A stretch of 22,017 bases of DNA, taken from the NCBI GenBank assembly GCA_964622275.1, contig CAZUMX010000016.1, positions 1-22,017 of the forward strand, in the 5' to 3' direction. Within the stretch, counting starts at the first letter, position 1. Each line of letters opens with the position of its first letter. The notes below the pieces were generated by a model. That model made no database searches and had not been told where the DNA came from. It saw only the letters and a list, made by a program, of their open reading frames with translations. Of this stretch, positions 1 to 5,455 are shown one piece after another. Source of the stretch: CAYPEZ01 sp964622275. GTDB taxonomy: Bacteria > Patescibacteriota > Minisyncoccia > Phycocordibacterales > UBA6899. Both the position numbers and the translations under genes were made by a program.

Positions 1-105
1 AAATCTTGGTGATCGGAGGGGAACTATTCTCTAATTCTGCAGAATTAGAGAATAGATTGGAAAAGAAAAGGAAGGGGGTCAGTTCCCTCTTTTTGCGGGG
101 GGATT
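1..105 (-). repeat. Dispersed promoter-repeat copy R1, interrupted and cut by window edge
   Basis: This copy shares the core read on the plus strand as GGGGTCAGTTCCCTC followed by TTTTTGCGGGGGG (about 75-102), and the flank AAATCTTGG..GATCGGAGG (1-19). The two halves are separated by about 55 bp not found in the other copies, and that insert contains a perfect palindrome at 24-55. The part of the repeat nearest the HIT stop codon (the GTGTCCGAATATTC block) is absent. The promoter -10 end would lie left of the window and cannot be judged. Confidence 0.75.
24..55. repeat. 32-bp perfect palindrome without loop
   Basis: Arms CTATTCTCTAATTCTG (24-39) and CAGAATTAGAGAATAG (40-55) are exact reverse complements with no spacer. 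No T-tract follows on either strand, so it does not look like an intrinsic terminator. It lies in the insertion that splits repeat R1. It could be a dimeric protein-binding site, a small palindromic element or a recombination site; the sequence does not decide. Confidence 0.85.
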
Positions 106-109
106 ATTG

Positions 110-610
110 TTAACTCCCGATGGATTTTTTTAGCTCTTGTGAGAGTTTCTTTAGCTCGGCGGGGTCGCCCATCGGACCGCCAGCAGATGAGATCCATCCT
201 TTGTAGACATCGAACCAATGTTCGACGCCAGATAGAGTTTGTCGCCACTCGCCTCGCTTCAAGTGTTCGGTTCCATGCATGGGAATAAGCTTGATGTGTG
301 CATGGTCGATCCCTGTTCCTTCCATGATGAGCCCTATTCGACCAACATCTTTATAGAAATGCTCGAGTATCGCTGAGACCTTCTTTGCAGCGAGGATGAA
401 ATCTTGGAGGGGACCGTCTTCCATTTTCATGATGTCGCTCCCTCTATGAGTCTTTGGGACCACTAGGCTGAAACCAGGAGTATTCGGGTCGATCGAGAGG
501 AATGCAACGTGTTGCTCATCCTGCCAAAATATCGTGTCAGGATCCTTTTTGGAGATAATCGTACAGAATATGCACTGCTTATCTTTTGTTGTCGCATCGT
601 ACTGCGCCAT
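110..610 (-). CDS. HIT-family (histidine triad) protein
   Basis: A 166-residue protein of the HIT superfamily, whose members are nucleotide hydrolases or transferases acting on AMP-linked or dinucleotide substrates. An N-terminal CIFC pair (residues 13-16) resembles the zinc-binding Cys pair of bacterial HIT proteins. The block around WQDEQHVAFLSIDPNTPGF and PKTH (52-55) is typical of the fold. The triad region reads DHAHIKLIP (102-110), so the motif is H103-x-H105-x-K107: the central, normally nucleophilic His is present but the third triad position is Lys. The C-terminal ~40 residues are not recognised. The ATG lies exactly 6 nt after the TAGAGT -10 hexamer of repeat R2, with no SD, which suggests a leaderless mRNA. 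It is a single-gene unit between repeats R1 and R2. The family call is firm; the substrate is unknown. Confidence 0.9.
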   Translation of the reverse strand: MAQYDATTKDKQCIFCTIISKKDPDTIFWQDEQHVAFLSIDPNTPGFSLVVPKTHRGSDIMKMEDGPLQDFILAAKKVSAILEHFYKDVGRIGLIMEGTGIDHAHIKLIPMHGTEHLKRGEWRQTLSGVEHWFDVYKGWISSAGGPMGDPAELKKLSQELKKSIGS

Positions 611-616
611 GACTTC

Positions 617-644
617 ACTCTACACCCGCAAAGATTTCTGGCAA
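617..644 (-). promoter_or_regulatory. Repeat-borne promoter of the HIT gene
   Basis: On the minus strand, TTGCCA (639-644), a 16-bp spacer and TAGAGT (617-622) are followed after exactly 6 nt by the ATG at 610. A start about 7 nt past the -10 would fall on the ATG itself. The same arrangement recurs at 1004-1031 and 3570-3597. Confidence 0.65.
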
Positions 645-735
645 TCGGAGGGCGGGGTTCAGTTCCCTCTTTTTGCGGGGGGTCTTCAGAATATTTGGAC
701 ACGGTTTTCAGGAATCAATCGTGACTGTCCCCATT
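617..735 (-). repeat. Dispersed promoter-repeat copy R2
   Basis: This is a full-length copy. Read on the minus strand, it starts with GGGGACAGTCACG just inside the end of the 686-997 gene. The block GTGTCCAAATATTCTGAAG follows, then CGCAAAAAGAGGGAACTGA, then CTCCGATTGCCA, and it ends at GGGTGTAGAGT. The GAGGG...CCCTC segment could form a short hairpin. The left-end variant (ACAGTCACG) differs from that of R5 and R6 (ATGAGTCCG). Confidence 0.85.
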
Positions 736-997
736 TCACCAGTGGAAAGTATTTCTTAGAGATGAACTGAAAGACAAAGAAGAGCGCAACAACACCCACC
801 AATTCAAATCCTGGAAAAAACGGGATGGAGAAGAAGAACTCTGGAATCAACATCCAGACAAGTATCTTTAGCGATTTTATGAGTGTCGGTGCCTCAGAAC
901 CATAAAAACGAAAGAAGAAATAGTGAATATAGGCTGACAAAAGAACACATGCCCCGATGAGTAACAAGACGGCCAGAGCAAGGAGAAGTAATGCCAT
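686..997 (-). CDS. Small membrane protein of unknown function, C-terminus encoded by the repeat
   Basis: A 103-residue hydrophobic protein with about three predicted membrane segments (roughly residues 2-28, 42-60 and 64-80). I do not recognise a family. The last ~16 residues (KWGQSRLIPENRVQIF) and the TGA stop are translated from repeat R2, so the native C-terminus was probably lost or replaced when the repeat junction formed. The ATG lies exactly 6 nt beyond the TAGAGT of repeat R3 and has no SD. It could be a truncated remnant of a larger membrane protein. Confidence 0.55.
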   Translation of the reverse strand: MALLLLALAVLLLIGACVLLSAYIHYFFFRFYGSEAPTLIKSLKILVWMLIPEFFFSIPFFPGFELVGVVALFFVFQFISKKYFPLVKWGQSRLIPENRVQIF

Positions 998-1003
998 ATC
1001 TTT

Positions 1004-1031
1004 ACTCTACACCCGCCAAGAATCCTGGCAA
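1004..1031 (-). promoter_or_regulatory. Repeat-borne promoter of the 686-997 gene
   Basis: On the minus strand, TTGCCA (1026-1031), 16 bp and TAGAGT (1004-1009), then 6 nt to the ATG at 997. The geometry is identical to the promoters at 617-644 and 3570-3597. Confidence 0.65.
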
Positions 1032-1117
1032 CCAGAGGGGTCAGTTCCCACTTTTTTGCGGTGGTCTTAAGAATATTCGGACACGGATTTCAAGAATTAA
1101 TTGTGCCTGTGCCCATT
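1004..1117 (-). repeat. Dispersed promoter-repeat copy R3
   Basis: This full-length but diverged copy has GTGGGAACTGACCCC in place of GAGGGAACTGACCCC, and GGGCACAGGCACAATTAATTC at its far end. It carries the GTGTCCGAATATTCTTAAG block and ends in GGGTGTAGAGT next to the 997 start codon. GCCAGGATTCTTGGC inside it can pair on itself. Confidence 0.8.
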
Positions 1118-1161
1118 ACTCCATTTCTTTGGTTCTCCCATTTCTGTGCTGGGTGGTCATT

Positions 1162-1190
1162 ATTTAAATGCAAAATAGTTGCATTTAAAT
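1162..1190. promoter_or_regulatory. Operator-like palindrome upstream of the 1236 gene
   Basis: Arms ATTTAAATGCAA (1162-1173) and TTGCATTTAAAT (1179-1190) are exact reverse complements around a 5-nt centre (AATAG). The right arm overlaps the proposed -35 (TTGCAT), which is where a dimeric repressor would act. The T-run after it (1191-1195) would also allow a weak plus-strand terminator, but the position on the promoter makes an operator more likely. The cognate regulator is not in the window. Confidence 0.6.
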
Positions 1191-1207
1191 TTTTTGCCTG
1201 ATATGCT
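1179..1207 (+). promoter_or_regulatory. Promoter of the 1236 gene
   Basis: TTGCAT (1179-1184), a 17-bp spacer and an extended -10 TGA-TATGCT (1199-1207). The implied leader is about 22 nt and contains the SD site GGAGG before the ATG at 1236. Confidence 0.6.
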
Positions 1208-1235
1208 CACCTATAGACAAACGGAGGTCAACAAA

Positions 1236-1778
1236 ATGGCACACAACCATGGCTTGTACTTCAAGTTCTTTCTCGGCATTTATGCGATATTCCTTCTGTC
1301 CCATATCTCAAGTCTCGAGCTCGGGTCGGTGCCAGTCATGGCGGCGATCACTGCCGGACTCGTCATCGCACTTGCGGCGCATGCACGGCACAGCTACGGG
1401 ACCATCGTGCTTTTGGTGATCCACATGATTCTCGAGTGGAGCTATCACGCGGAACGCTGGTGGGCCTATGACACCAGGGAGCTTGCACTCTACGGTATGC
1501 ACACCATCCTTGATTGCACATTCTTGTGGATCGAGTCACGTGCGCATTTCAGGCGGTACTACCCTCTCTTTCTTGTAAGTGTGGCGGTGGTCATCGGTAT
1601 TGTCGTGAAGATGAACTACCAGCCGGCGCCTATCTCGCCGCTTTGGCGAGAACTCGCAAAGAACGGGCTCATGCATGCCCATACGCACGTAGGGATCCTT
1701 GGACCCCTCGTCTTGGGTGGCATCGTCGGTTGTGTATTCTCGCACCTCATGACACGAGCACGTGCGATCGACCCGTAG
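1236..1778 (+). CDS. Histidine-rich multi-pass membrane protein of unknown function
   Basis: A 180-residue protein with about five predicted membrane segments. Histidines cluster near membrane edges: HNH at residues 3-5, HARH, HMILEWSYHAERW, and MHAHTHVG in the last third. Paired His with Glu and Asp in membrane helices suggest metal or haem handling, but I recognise no family. I chose the ATG at 1236 over the in-frame TTG at 1179 because GGAGG lies 8-9 nt upstream and the TTG sits inside the palindrome. It is the only gene in the repeat array on the plus strand. It has its own promoter, operator-like palindrome and terminator, so it looks like an independently expressed insert. Codon choice is GC-richer than in its membrane-protein neighbours. 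Confidence 0.8.
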   Translation: MAHNHGLYFKFFLGIYAIFLLSHISSLELGSVPVMAAITAGLVIALAAHARHSYGTIVLLVIHMILEWSYHAERWWAYDTRELALYGMHTILDCTFLWIESRAHFRRYYPLFLVSVAVVIGIVVKMNYQPAPISPLWRELAKNGLMHAHTHVGILGPLVLGGIVGCVFSHLMTRARAIDP

Positions 1779-1797
1779 TAGACGTTGCAGTATGATT

Positions 1798-1825
1798 GAC
1801 CCCCTTCTTTCAGGGGGTCTTTTTT
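1798..1825 (+). terminator. Intrinsic terminator of the 1236 gene
   Basis: A 7-bp GC stem, GACCCCC (1798-1804) and GGGGGTC (1813-1819), with an 8-nt loop is followed by six Ts. It lies 20 nt after the stop codon. Confidence 0.9.
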
Positions 1826-1855
1826 ATAAGCGTCCGTCTCTGCCCATTCACCATT

Positions 1856-1932
1856 CCCACCCAAATCCTGGCAATCGGAGGGGGCGGGGGATCAGTTCCC
1901 TCTTTTTGCGGGACGATGGTGGAAATATTAGG
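1856..1932 (-). repeat. Dispersed promoter-repeat copy R4, promoter end lost
   Basis: The core GGGAACTGATCCCC, CTCCGATTGCCAGGATTTGG and a shortened CCTAATATT block are present on the minus strand. The promoter edge reads GGTGGGAAT and then GGTGAA, so the TAGAGT hexamer of R2, R3 and R6 is missing. The adjacent gene on that side (1236-1778) runs the other way and does not need it. Confidence 0.75.
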
Positions 1933-2722
1933 TTCTCCACATCAAAACAAGATTCGGAAGTAAGATTGGGAAAATAGGATAATACATGAGATTCGACACT
2001 CCTCTGAGAATCGGACGCATGGGGTCTTTTGTTTCAAACGTATTCGGGAAATTTGTCACATAAATCCGGTTCCCCTCACACACACCCCATGACACCTTGT
2101 CGCAAAAAGACCCTTGGGCCCAGTCCGGGGCATCTCTGAGAGCGTGTGTAAGATTAAGGTAGAATTCTCGACCCTGTGGGTCCCGGAACTTGATTCGATA
2201 AGATACTGGCGTCCCCTCTTCTTTGACCTCAACGACCGTCAATGTATCACCAACACCGTAGTAGTTCCTACTGGTCACACCCATTTGGATATCGGAAGAA
2301 TCAGAGTCAGTATTCTTCCCATCATAAGAACTTCGTGCTTCATATCGATAGACCCCAGGATTGTATTTGTTCTCTCGGACGCTGAAACTTGCCTTTACCT
2401 CTGCGGATGTTCCAATGACAGGATATACGAGGGGTGTAGTAAGCAGATACGTCGAAAGCGCGATCATTGCAATGATCGCGACCAAGGAATACCAGATACT
2501 CCTTACCCGAATCGACTGGAAAAAAATGAAAACGAAAGGGATTGCAAAGAACCACCGTGTGGGCCCATCATTGAAGATTCCTCCAATGATCATGAGGGCA
2601 GACAAGATAAAAAGGACTATTCTCATCCATGGACGAATGGGCCTAAATTTTGAGATAAACGATTTGAGCAACCGTAAAAGGATATATCTGTTGCTCCACG
2701 AAGTATTCTGCTCTGGAAACAT
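1928..2722 (-). CDS. Membrane protein of unknown function with an extracytoplasmic domain
   Basis: A 264-residue protein. After a basic N-terminus (residues 1-33) come two to three hydrophobic segments within roughly residues 34-100, then a soluble domain of about 140 residues rich in Tyr, Ser and Asp, and a short hydrophobic C-terminus. No family is recognised. The reading frame is open further upstream into repeat R5, but that stretch only translates the repeat. I chose the ATG at 2722 because an extended -10 (TGC-TATCAT) ends exactly 6 nt before it, matching the other leaderless starts. The TAA stop lies in the CCTAATATT block of repeat R4. Base composition is more AT-rich than the core genes. 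Confidence 0.7.
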   Translation of the reverse strand: MFPEQNTSWSNRYILLRLLKSFISKFRPIRPWMRIVLFILSALMIIGGIFNDGPTRWFFAIPFVFIFFQSIRVRSIWYSLVAIIAMIALSTYLLTTPLVYPVIGTSAEVKASFSVRENKYNPGVYRYEARSSYDGKNTDSDSSDIQMGVTSRNYYGVGDTLTVVEVKEEGTPVSYRIKFRDPQGREFYLNLTHALRDAPDWAQGSFCDKVSWGVCEGNRIYVTNFPNTFETKDPMRPILRGVSNLMYYPIFPILLPNLVLMWRT

Positions 2723-2728
2723 TAATAA

Positions 2729-2737
2729 ATGATAGCA
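2729..2737 (-). promoter_or_regulatory. Extended -10 element for a leaderless start at 2722
   Basis: The minus strand reads TGC-TATCAT (2729-2737), then 6 nt, then ATG. A TTGCCG lies 19 bp further upstream, a poor -35 spacing, so the extended TG is probably what matters. Confidence 0.5.
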
Positions 2738-2763
2738 CAGGGAGAGTGAGATACGGCAAAGAT

Positions 2764-2853
2764 AATCGGAGGGGGTCAGTTCCCTCTTTTTGCGGGGGTC
2801 TTCAGAATATTCGGACACGTATTTCAAGAAAATATCGGACTCATCCCCATTTT
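2764..2853 (-). repeat. Dispersed promoter-repeat copy R5, promoter end replaced
   Basis: On the minus strand this runs GGGGATGAGTCCGATATTTTC, GTGTCCGAATATTCTGAAG, CGCAAAAAGAGGGAACTGA and CTCCGATT, then diverges before the TTGCCA/TAGAGT edge. GTCCGATATTTTCTTGAA and GTCCGAATATTCTGAA inside it look like two diverged copies of one ~17-nt unit. Confidence 0.8.
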
Positions 2854-2958
2854 CCTCCGGCGGGTATATTTCTCAAACAAATCTTGTCGCCACCAGTTAT
2901 TCTCGTTCTCTAACGATACAAGCTCTCCTAATGTTTTACGTATGTCCTTGTTGTCCAT
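2824..2958 (-). CDS. Possible 44-aa protein ending in the repeat
   Basis: This short ORF encodes a charged, amphipathic peptide beginning MDNKDIRKTLGELVSLENEN and containing NWWRQDLFEKYTRRR. Its last eight residues (GMSPIFS and the preceding M) and the TGA stop are encoded by repeat R5. No SD or convincing -10 precedes the ATG. It could be a small real gene, the truncated tail of a lost cassette gene, or chance. Its composition looks protein-like rather than random, and it fills the slot between R5 and the repeat fragment at 3101. Confidence 0.35.
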   Translation of the reverse strand: MDNKDIRKTLGELVSLENENNWWRQDLFEKYTRRRKMGMSPIFS

Positions 2959-3012
2959 GGTCGTTTCAGTATCTGTTCGTTCTTCGGTAGTCTATCTTGT
3001 GGAGCGCAAGGT

Positions 3013-3032
3013 ATCAGAGATCTGACCCCTTT
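3013..3032. repeat. REP-like short hairpin
   Basis: On the minus strand GGGGTCAGATCTCTGATACC can fold through TCAGA/TCTGA. It begins with the same GGGGTCAG string as the core of the larger repeats, a style common in elements associated with Y1 (REP-type) transposases. No transposase is present in the window. Confidence 0.4.
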
Positions 3033-3100
3033 TCCCATAAAACATCCATCCCTGTATTCTAGCAAATCAGAAAAAGGATTAGACCACAAAAATAGAGAAA

Positions 3101-3121
3101 AATCGGACTCATCCCCATTTC
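3101..3121 (-). repeat. Fragment of the dispersed repeat (far end only)
   Basis: Only the AATGGGGATGAGTCCGATT end, identical to R5 and R6, is present. The rest of the repeat is missing, so this is either a remnant or a separately mobile end sequence. About 180 bp to its left (2959-3100) hold only the REP-like hairpin and no other gene I can support. Confidence 0.7.
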
Positions 3122-3143
3122 TCCTTACCCAATTCCAAGGCCC

Positions 3144-3563
3144 CTACGAATACTTTATTGATCTTGCGGCAAGCAAGACAATTAAGAGGACTGGAGCTAA
3201 GTAATTCAAAGCAAGAGAGCCCGCAAATGGAATCTGACTTAGCATATTTATAACGACAGCAGGTTTAGCAAAAATAACGATGGGGAAAATATAGGATGCT
3301 AGTCCGAGATATAGAAAACCATCTATCCATTGCAAGGTGCGGTACGACTGTTCTTTTGCCTTAACGCATTGGAAAAGAATATATGAAAAAATATAGGCAA
3401 CGACAATGATATATGAATTCAAAACATTCAGCCTTGTTACAGACTCTGGCTCACCTGAATACTCAAAGAATACTGAAACAACGGAAGGAAAAAACATTGA
3501 CAGAGTCAGCAAAAGCTGGAGTCTAGTTTCAATCTCACTAATCTTCTCTTTTATATCAACCAT
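3144..3563 (-). CDS. Membrane protein of unknown function
   Basis: A 139-residue protein with a short coiled-coil-like N-terminus (MVDIKEKISEIETRLQ) and about four hydrophobic segments (around residues 17-33, 47-66, 83-102 and 112-135). It ends in a basic ARSIKYS tail. I do not recognise a family; small four-helix membrane proteins of this shape occur in many accessory regions. The ATG at 3563 lies exactly 6 nt after the TAGAGT of repeat R6 and has no SD. An in-frame TTG two codons upstream is inside that 6-nt gap and is less likely. The stop codon is not derived from the repeat. Confidence 0.7.
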   Translation of the reverse strand: MVDIKEKISEIETRLQLLLTLSMFFPSVVSVFFEYSGEPESVTRLNVLNSYIIVVAYIFSYILFQCVKAKEQSYRTLQWIDGFLYLGLASYIFPIVIFAKPAVVINMLSQIPFAGSLALNYLAPVLLIVLLAARSIKYS

Positions 3564-3569
3564 CCCCAA

Positions 3570-3597
3570 ACTCTACACCCACCTCAAATCTTGGCAA
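3570..3597 (-). promoter_or_regulatory. Repeat-borne promoter of the 3144-3563 gene
   Basis: On the minus strand, TTGCCA (3592-3597), 16 bp and TAGAGT (3570-3575), then 6 nt to the ATG at 3563. This is the third instance of the same geometry. Confidence 0.65.
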
Positions 3598-3655
3598 TCG
3601 GGTAGAAGAATATTAGGACACAGAATTCAGGAAAATATCGGACTCATCCCCATTA
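3570..3655 (-). repeat. Dispersed promoter-repeat copy R6, internally deleted
   Basis: Both ends are intact: GGGGATGAGTCCGATATTTTC at one end and CCGATTGCCA..GGGTGTAGAGT at the other. The central AGAGGGAACTGACCCCC core of about 35 bp is deleted. The promoter edge and its spacing to the ATG are retained despite the deletion. Confidence 0.8.
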
Positions 3656-3676
3656 TCCATTATCCCTCATTTCCCC

Positions 3677-5455
3677 CTATTCCTTTACTATCCGTTGGAG
3701 TATAAATTTTCTTCCTTTCTTTTTAAACGAGTGACAGAGCGCCAAAGTCTCAAACTGCGCTATTTTTGATTGGAACACTCTTGCTTCAAAGTTTTCTCGT
3801 GTCATTTCACTCGCGTGCGCAGACGCCAATACATAAATTCTTTCCTTGTCTGTAAATAAGGATATGAACTGGGCTTCAGTCATTTTTCTTTTCTCGCCAT
3901 CATGCCACTTTTCATAGTAGATTTTGAGATTTTTTCGGTCGCCTTGCACTGCCTCCTCTATCACATCTGCAGAGAATTCTATCTGTGAAGCCGCATCGCG
4001 AACAGATCCCTCAAATCCATTCTTTGCTTGAATAATGTACAATTTATCACCCTGCACATATAGCAAGTCAAATAGTTCTACTGTTCCCCTACCTTCAACT
4101 AGGTAATATCGATCGCCAAAATAGAAATTAGGCTCATTGATGTGGTTTAAATTAAACTGACCCTCATTAAAGGCTCCCCAAGACTTTAGAGGGACAACAC
4201 TCTGAAGGATATTGTTATCAAAAAGTTCGTACACGAGATCTTCTAATAGATAATCAAAAAAACTACCTACAGGCTGATACCACCGACCGTCAACATAAAA
4301 ATAGGTCTTATCTTCGTAGGTCACTTCTCCGTGGAAATATTTGCGAAGCTTTGCGCCGATAATTTCGTCTCCATCAAAGGGTTTAAAGAAAAAATCTTGT
4401 TGCAGAAAATTCTTTTGGAACTCATCTAGCCCCTCATGATAGTTAACAAGGTTATTAGTTTTGATAAATATGAGTACTTCCGAAGAACGAGGGGCGTGCT
4501 CAATATTCAAACTTACGTCACCCACCATATACTCATTACCGCCCAGAAAGTCAGTGATGTTTTCAGGATGACAAAAATCAAAGCTATCAGTTGTGTCAAA
4601 GTTTCCAGATGTAAATGCTTCGAATAAGATAGCGTGGAATTCTTTCTCAAGAGCCTCCTTGAGTTTTTTTGGTTTTACTTCTGCTAGTGTATCAAGATAC
4701 TTAAACTTTTCTTTCCGCTCAGGCTCCAGCTCAGGAAGTGATTGAACCGCATTTATAAGATTCACAACTTGTCCTAAATCGACAGACTTCTTGAATGTGA
4801 AGGATGACTTCATCTCTGCATTTACACGCTTTTCGTGGTTCAAAACAAGACTGAGTTCTGGGCTATTTCTTATTACCTCCGGATCAATTTGTCCATAAAG
4901 TTTTTTCCAGATTTTTCCAAATGCCTCAGAACGAGAGTAACTATATGATCGGCGGTAATTTTCTGATTTTGAGTATACTTCACCGACTAAATCTCTTACT
5001 TCCGAGTACTTAAATTCTCCCTTAAAAATTTTCTTTGAAACCTCTAGTGGAAAAGACTCATCAACATAGGATTGAATTGCGAAATAGCCCGCTCCCGCAG
5101 TAAGCACAAAAATGTCACTTTTATCGTACACAAAAAGAAGAAAGTCCTTATTTATGCTTTGAAAAAGATTCCTATTTTCAGGTGTTATGTTGGTGAGAAT
5201 CGGCTCAACAAATTTCTCCCATGTGCGAGAAATTCTCTTTTTGTTATACAGTTTCACTTGCTTGTCATTAAAATTTTCATCTACTGCAATCGGCGTAAGC
5301 TTGAGATCATCTTGGGCTTCATTATCGTTGTAGGCACTTATGATTCTCTCGATGATTGCAGCACTAGCAAGACCCTGAAATACATTTCTCCCAGTATCTA
5401 TCTTCCATATAGCTAAATTGTTTTTCTTTGCAGACATATTTAATTGCTGTCTCAC
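3677..5455 (-). CDS. TIGR04141/DUF6119-type protein with Mrr-like nuclease motif
   Basis: A 592-residue protein resembling the sporadically distributed TIGR04141 (DUF6119) family. The N-terminal half contains SINKDFLLFVYDKSDIFVLTAGAGYFA (about 100-126), the family's strand-rich block. Near the C-terminus, E460-L-F-D463 is followed by a hydrophobic strand and Q476-A-K478, then a helix (SVRDAASQIEFSADVIEEA). This fits a PD-(D/E)xK fold with the Q variant used by Mrr-type enzymes. Activity is inference. The GTG start overlaps the dinD-like TGA stop (GTGA), so translation is probably coupled; an in-frame ATG lies six codons on. Base composition is AT-rich relative to the core genes, consistent with transfer. 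The family call is fairly sure; a defence or DNA-damage role is likely but unproven. Confidence 0.75.
   Translation of the reverse strand: MRQQLNMSAKKNNLAIWKIDTGRNVFQGLASAAIIERIISAYNDNEAQDDLKLTPIAVDENFNDKQVKLYNKKRISRTWEKFVEPILTNITPENRNLFQSINKDFLLFVYDKSDIFVLTAGAGYFAIQSYVDESFPLEVSKKIFKGEFKYSEVRDLVGEVYSKSENYRRSYSYSRSEAFGKIWKKLYGQIDPEVIRNSPELSLVLNHEKRVNAEMKSSFTFKKSVDLGQVVNLINAVQSLPELEPERKEKFKYLDTLAEVKPKKLKEALEKEFHAILFEAFTSGNFDTTDSFDFCHPENITDFLGGNEYMVGDVSLNIEHAPRSSEVLIFIKTNNLVNYHEGLDEFQKNFLQQDFFFKPFDGDEIIGAKLRKYFHGEVTYEDKTYFYVDGRWYQPVGSFFDYLLEDLVYELFDNNILQSVVPLKSWGAFNEGQFNLNHINEPNFYFGDRYYLVEGRGTVELFDLLYVQGDKLYIIQAKNGFEGSVRDAASQIEFSADVIEEAVQGDRKNLKIYYEKWHDGEKRKMTEAQFISLFTDKERIYVLASAHASEMTRENFEARVFQSKIAQFETLALCHSFKKKGRKFILQRIVKE

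Noticed and set aside
463..702. 79-codon minus-strand frame
   Set aside because: It overlaps the HIT gene in another frame and starts inside repeat R2.
2723..2827. N-terminal extension of the 1928-2722 protein
   Set aside because: It merely translates repeat R5; the extended -10 and 6-nt spacing support the ATG at 2722.
617..3655. Classical integron attC sites
   Set aside because: No conserved RYYYAAC...GTTRRRY core pair in the repeats and no integrase in the window; only the layout is similar.
1..3660. CRISPR array
   Set aside because: Repeats are too long and diverged and are separated by genes, not by uniform spacers; no cas genes.
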